DNA of 64,000 nt, taken from NCBI RefSeq assembly GCF_017352135.1, contig NZ_CP071454.1, forward strand, positions 2,815,001-2,879,000, in the 5' to 3' direction. Numbering within the stretch: position 1 is the stretch's first letter; each line of letters starts with the position of its first letter. Shown in pieces: positions 60,281 to 64,000 of the stretch. The translations under genes were made by a program, and so were the position numbers. The notes beneath the pieces were generated by a model that made no database searches, was not told the origin of the DNA, and saw nothing but the letters and a program-made list of their open reading frames with translations. This stretch comes from Rhizobium lentis. Its GTDB lineage: Bacteria > Pseudomonadota > Alphaproteobacteria > Rhizobiales > Rhizobiaceae.

Positions 60281-63200
60281 GTGCAACACAATCTGATGAC
60301 ATCGCGGAAATTCGCGCCGCTGTTCTGGACACAGTTCCTGACCGCCTTCAACGACAATTTCCTCAAGAATACGCTGGTATTCCTCATTCTTTACAAGATG
60401 TCGGCGAGCGAAGGCGCTGCCCTGGTGACGCTTGCCGGCGTCATCCTCATCGTGCCCTTCCTGCTGCTCTCGGCGCTTGGCGGCGAAATCGCCGACAAGC
60501 ACGACAAGGCCAAGGTGGCGGAACTCTTGAAACGCTGCGAGATCGGCATCGCCGCCCTTGCGGTGATCGGTCTCGCTTTCTCCTCGATTTTTGTGCTGAT
60601 GGCGGCCCTCTTCGGCTTCGGCGTCGTCTCGGCGCTGTTCGGGCCGATCAAATACGGCATCCTGCCCGATCATCTCGAACGCCGCGACCTGCCGAAGGCC
60701 AATGCCTGGATCGAGGGCGGCACCTTCATCGCCATCCTCGGCGGCACGATCATCGCCGCGCTCGCCTTTTCCAGCGGCGACAATGTGCTGCTGTTCGGCT
60801 CGATGATGATGGGGCTGTCGCTGCTCTGCTGGCTTTCTGCCCGCATGATCCCGCCGACCGGCTCCAAGGCGCCGGATCTTGAGATCGACCGCAACGTCAT
60901 CCGCTCCAGCTACACGCTGGTCATGGAAATCCGAGAGGATAAGCGGCTGTGGCGTTCGGCGCTGATGAATTGCTGGTTCTGGCTGGTCGGCGCCTTCATT
61001 CTCTCCATCCTGCCGACCATGGTGACCGAGCTGCTCGGCGGCTCCGAGCTCGTCGTGCCGGCCTATCTCACCGTCTTTGCCATCGCCGTCGCTGTCGGTT
61101 CCGGCATTGCCGCCTGGATGTCGGCGGGCCGCATCGTGCTGCTGCCGGCCCCGGTCGGCACCGCGCTGCTCGGCCTCTTCAGCCTCGATCTCGCCTGGAA
61201 CCTCTGGGGCCTCACCTCGACCTCGCACGCGACGACCATCCTCGCTTTTTTCGCCGGGGAAAATACCATCCGCGTCGCCATCGATCTCGCCGGCATGGCG
61301 ATCTCGGGCGCCTTCATCGCCGTGCCCACCTTCGCCGGCCTGCAGACATGGGCGCATGAGGATCGCCGCGCCCGCGTCATTGGCGCCGCCAATGTGCTTT
61401 CGGCGCTGTTCATCACCGTCGGCCTCGGCCTCGTCGCCGTCATCCAGGCGCTCGGCGCTAGCATTCCTCAGATCCTGATCGGCCTCGGCATCGTCAATTT
61501 CGCGGTCGCCTGGCTGATGCTGAAGACCCTGCCGACCAATGCCTTCCGCGATTTCATCTCCATCCTGTTCCGCGCCTTCATGCGCCTCGAAGTCGAGGGG
61601 CTGGAGAATATCAAGAAGGCCGGCCCGGCGCCGATCATCGCGCTCAACCATGTCAGCCTGCTCGATGGCGCGCTGGCGCTCGCGATCACCGAGGAGGAGC
61701 CCACCTTTGCCGTCGATTACAAGATCGCCCAGGCCTGGTGGGTGCGGCCCTTCCTGAAAATGTGCAAATTCCTGCCGCTCGACCCGACCAAGCCGATGGC
61801 GACGCGTTCGCTGATCAAGGTGGCGCAGGAGGGCAACCCGATCGGCATCTTCCCCGAAGGCCGCCTGACCGTGACCGGCACGCTGATGAAGGTCTATGAC
61901 GGTGCCGCCATGGTCGCCGACAAAACCGGCTCGATGGTCGTGCCGGTCAAGATCGACGGGCTGGAGAAGACCTATTTCTCCTATCTCGACAACGGCAAGA
62001 TCCGCCGCCGGCTGTTTCCCAAGGTCAAGGTCACCATTCTCGAGCCGGTGAAGCTGGAGGTGGAGCCGGAGCTGAAAGGCCGCAAGCGCCGCACGGCGGC
62101 GGGTGCCGCCCTCTACCAGGTGATGTCGAACCTGCTGTTCCGCACCGCCGATACCTCGTCCACCGTGTTCGACCGCGTCGTTCAGGCCGGCCGCGAATTC
62201 GGCATGGGCAAGCTCGCCGTCGAGGATCCGGTCAGCGGCCGGCTGACCTATGGCAAGCTCTTGACGGGTGCCGCCGTGCTCGGCGCCAAGTTCCGCGCCC
62301 GCTTCCCGGAACAGAACCTCGGCGTCATGCTGCCGAATGCCAATGGCGCCGCCGCCACCCTTCTCGCCGTCATGTCGGCGGGCAAGGTGCCGGCGATGCT
62401 GAACTTCACCGCCGGTGCGGCCAACATCCTCTCCGCCTGCAAGGCGGCGGAGGTCAAACATGTGCTGACCTCGCGCGCCTTCGTCGCCCAGGCCAAGCTC
62501 GGCTCCGTCGTCGAGGAGCTGGAAAAGCAGCTGACCATCGTCTGGCTCGATGATTTGAGAGCCGAGATCGGCCTCAAGGACAAGATCCTCGGCTATCTGA
62601 GCAAGGCGCGGCCGCTCACCAAGCGCCGGTCGGACGATCCGGCCGTCATCCTCTTTACCTCAGGCTCGGAAGGCACGCCGAAGGGCGTGGTGCTGACCCA
62701 TCGCAACATCCTGTCGAACGCCGCCCAGGCCGCCGCCCGCATCGATTTCCACAGCGGCGACAAGGTGTTCAACATCCTGCCGGTCTTCCATTCCTTCGGG
62801 CTGACGGCCGGCACGGTGCTGCCGCTGATCTCGGGCGTGCCGGTCTATTTCTATCCCTCGCCGCTGCATTACCGCATCGTGCCGGAGCTGATCTATGCCT
62901 CCAACGCCACGATCATCTTCGGCACCGACACCTTCCTCAACGGCTATGCCAGGACGGCGCACCCTTACGATTTCCGCTCGATCCGCTACATCTTCTCCGG
63001 CGCCGAGCCGGTGAAGGCTTCGACCCGCCACACCTATATGGAAAAATTCGGCCTGCGCATCCTTGAGGGCTACGGCGTCACCGAGACGGCGCCCGTAATC
63101 GCCATCAACACGCCGATGTACAACCGCTCTGGCACGGTCGGCAAAATCCTGCCGGGCATGGAATGGAAGCTCGAGCCGGTGCCGGGCATCGACGAGGGTG

Positions 63201-63676
63201 GCCGCCTGCATGTGCGCGGCGCCAATGTCATGGCCGGGTATCTGCGCGCCGAAAAGCCCGGCGTGATCGAACCGCTCGCCGATGGCTGGCACGACACGGG
63301 CGACATCGTCAGCATCGACGAGGACGGCTTCGTCAAGATCCGCGGCCGCGCCAAGCGCTTCGCCAAGATCGGCGGCGAAATGATCTCGTTGGCGGCGATC
63401 GAAGCACTCGCCGCCGAGCTCTGGCCGACCGCGCTCTCGGTCGTCTCATCGCTGCCCGACGCCAAGAAGGGCGAGCGCCTGGTGCTCTTGACCGACGCGC
63501 CGACCGCCACCCGCGCCGAATTCCTCGCCTTCGCCAAATCGAAGGGCGCGATGGACATGATGGTCCCGGCCGAGGTCACCATCGGCAAGGTGCCGGTGCT
63601 CGGCTCCGGCAAGGTCGATTTCGTCGCGGCCCGCAAGCTGGCGGAGGGGGCGGTGCAGAAGGAGGAGGCGGCGTAG
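60281..63676 (+). CDS. Fused MFS transporter / acyltransferase / acyl-ACP synthetase (Aas-like)
   Basis: 1131 aa from GTG 60281 (gaggg upstream; ATG 60296 is an alternative). Residues 1-415 are a 12-helix MFS module related to lysophospholipid transporter LplT. About 430-640 is a PlsC-type acyltransferase with the NHVSLLD box (His457, Asp462) and FPEGRLTVTGT. About 680-1120 is an AMP-forming acyl-ACP/CoA ligase with FTSGSEGTPKGVVLTH (about 791) and YGVTETAPVIA. The three-part protein should import lysophospholipids and re-acylate them, which repairs membranes. It lies next to the PspA/YiaA stress pair. Confidence 0.93.
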   Translation: MQHNLMTSRKFAPLFWTQFLTAFNDNFLKNTLVFLILYKMSASEGAALVTLAGVILIVPFLLLSALGGEIADKHDKAKVAELLKRCEIGIAALAVIGLAFSSIFVLMAALFGFGVVSALFGPIKYGILPDHLERRDLPKANAWIEGGTFIAILGGTIIAALAFSSGDNVLLFGSMMMGLSLLCWLSARMIPPTGSKAPDLEIDRNVIRSSYTLVMEIREDKRLWRSALMNCWFWLVGAFILSILPTMVTELLGGSELVVPAYLTVFAIAVAVGSGIAAWMSAGRIVLLPAPVGTALLGLFSLDLAWNLWGLTSTSHATTILAFFAGENTIRVAIDLAGMAISGAFIAVPTFAGLQTWAHEDRRARVIGAANVLSALFITVGLGLVAVIQALGASIPQILIGLGIVNFAVAWLMLKTLPTNAFRDFISILFRAFMRLEVEGLENIKKAGPAPIIALNHVSLLDGALALAITEEEPTFAVDYKIAQAWWVRPFLKMCKFLPLDPTKPMATRSLIKVAQEGNPIGIFPEGRLTVTGTLMKVYDGAAMVADKTGSMVVPVKIDGLEKTYFSYLDNGKIRRRLFPKVKVTILEPVKLEVEPELKGRKRRTAAGAALYQVMSNLLFRTADTSSTVFDRVVQAGREFGMGKLAVEDPVSGRLTYGKLLTGAAVLGAKFRARFPEQNLGVMLPNANGAAATLLAVMSAGKVPAMLNFTAGAANILSACKAAEVKHVLTSRAFVAQAKLGSVVEELEKQLTIVWLDDLRAEIGLKDKILGYLSKARPLTKRRSDDPAVILFTSGSEGTPKGVVLTHRNILSNAAQAAARIDFHSGDKVFNILPVFHSFGLTAGTVLPLISGVPVYFYPSPLHYRIVPELIYASNATIIFGTDTFLNGYARTAHPYDFRSIRYIFSGAEPVKASTRHTYMEKFGLRILEGYGVTETAPVIAINTPMYNRSGTVGKILPGMEWKLEPVPGIDEGGRLHVRGANVMAGYLRAEKPGVIEPLADGWHDTGDIVSIDEDGFVKIRGRAKRFAKIGGEMISLAAIEALAAELWPTALSVVSSLPDAKKGERLVLLTDAPTATRAEFLAFAKSKGAMDMMVPAEVTIGKVPVLGSGKVDFVAARKLAEGAVQKEEAA

Positions 63677-64000
63677 GCGTTGGGCGGGGAGGGCTGTTGT
63701 GCACGGCACCACCTCTCCTCCGTCATCCCAGGGCTTGACCCTGGGATCCATTGAACAGCAATGGCCCCCACCGCAGAGAAATTGAAGCCGCGTGCTTGGC
63801 TGTGGATCCCAGGGTCAAGCCCTGGGATGACGGAGAGTGGGGTTGGCGTTCTCGCCAAACGCTCCGTCGGCGCAGCCTATAATGCCCGCATCTGCCGTCG
63901 CTTCATCGCCGCTGCTGGCGATGCTCCTCGGCACGACCTCTCGCCCGCGCCGGAGCACTCATGCATCCCAGCACGACCTCTCGTCCGCTTTGGCGTCTGC
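63677..64000. repeat. Family B palindromes and filler at the right edge
   Basis: No gene. An inverted pair of 28-bp palindromes (about 63722-63749 and 63806-63833) faces in the opposite order to the composite units. It is followed by gaacgccaac...cgtcgcttcatcgcc filler related to 22.9-23.1 kb, running off the window. Confidence 0.75.

Noticed and set aside
60224..62461. A 745-codon minus-strand open frame opposite the MFS/acyltransferase gene.
   Set aside because: It is antisense to a clear three-domain protein, with composition (Asp/Arg/Gly/His-rich) typical of shadow frames.

Overview
The window is a stretch of alphaproteobacterial chromosome, most likely Rhizobium of the R. etli / R. leguminosarum group. 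This is an inference from gene content and from gene order around ispH-thrB-rnhA, ccrM, smc and ppdK. It also rests on high GC and on the abundant rhizobial palindromic intergenic repeats. Nothing could be searched, so the species is not proven.

Layout. 1-8.7 kb: a partial P-loop kinase (-), DUF983 and SURF1 (cytochrome oxidase assembly), ispH, thrB and rnhA. Then a histidine phosphatase flanked by ~320-bp direct repeats that carry a copy of the rnhA 3' end, a zinc metallopeptidase (-), CsbD (-), YqgE/AlgH (-), a DsbD-N-domain protein and a peroxiredoxin. 9.2-13.1 kb: a metal ABC transporter (AztABC-like) behind a two-copy tandem duplication. That duplication made a truncated ATPase fused to the peroxiredoxin tail, and each copy has an AT-rich Zur-like operator and a 42-aa membrane peptide overlapping the ATPase start. 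13.2-21.2 kb, mostly minus strand: a ModA-like binding protein, a Dabb protein, a secreted Cys-rich protein, a large PAS/GGDEF/EAL sensor, GNAT, M16 peptidase and thrC. 21.4-31.3 kb: a lipoprotein, a repeat block, HAD, three secreted Gly/Ser/Thr-repeat proteins, ArsR with NIPSNAP and ABM monooxygenase, ccrM, NTF2-like, HAD, mutY and a DciA-like protein. 31.3-46.2 kb: a broken toxin-antitoxin pair, DsbA, smc, a 205-bp tandem repeat array, GST, a phosphotransferase, a candidate small RNA, ppdK and small genes. 46.2-51 kb: another tandem repeat, a peroxiredoxin-like gene and a three-gene operon with 4-bp overlaps (saccharopine-dehydrogenase-like/DUF4166, DCC thiol oxidoreductase, MBL hydrolase).

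51.1-57.1 kb is the accessory region. It starts at tRNA-Gln(UUG). A 28-bp copy of the tRNA 3' end recurs 1.65 kb downstream (27/28 identical) and encloses one gene, a 495-aa protein with a C-terminal PD-(D/E)XK nuclease signature. Just outside lie a 1062-aa Type ISP-like restriction-modification polypeptide with no helicase recognised, whose gene seems to carry an in-frame palindromic repeat, and a 237-aa protein with a HEPN-type RNxxxH motif. A 5' fragment of a tRNA-Ser ends the region. I see no integrase. The composition is visibly AT-richer than the flanks. This looks like a defence island and is the best candidate for an undescribed system.

57.2-64 kb: an SDR oxidoreductase, a TetR regulator divergent from a PspA/YiaA membrane-stress pair with three identical-type operators between them, and a fused MFS/acyltransferase/acyl-ACP synthetase.

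Repeats fall into four recurrent families: (A) ccctcatccg...ctccccg mosaics; (B) short ggatcccagg/cctgggatgac palindromes; (C) ~135-150 bp elements ending in cctgtgacgagcacagg; (D) tagagca...tgctcta elements.
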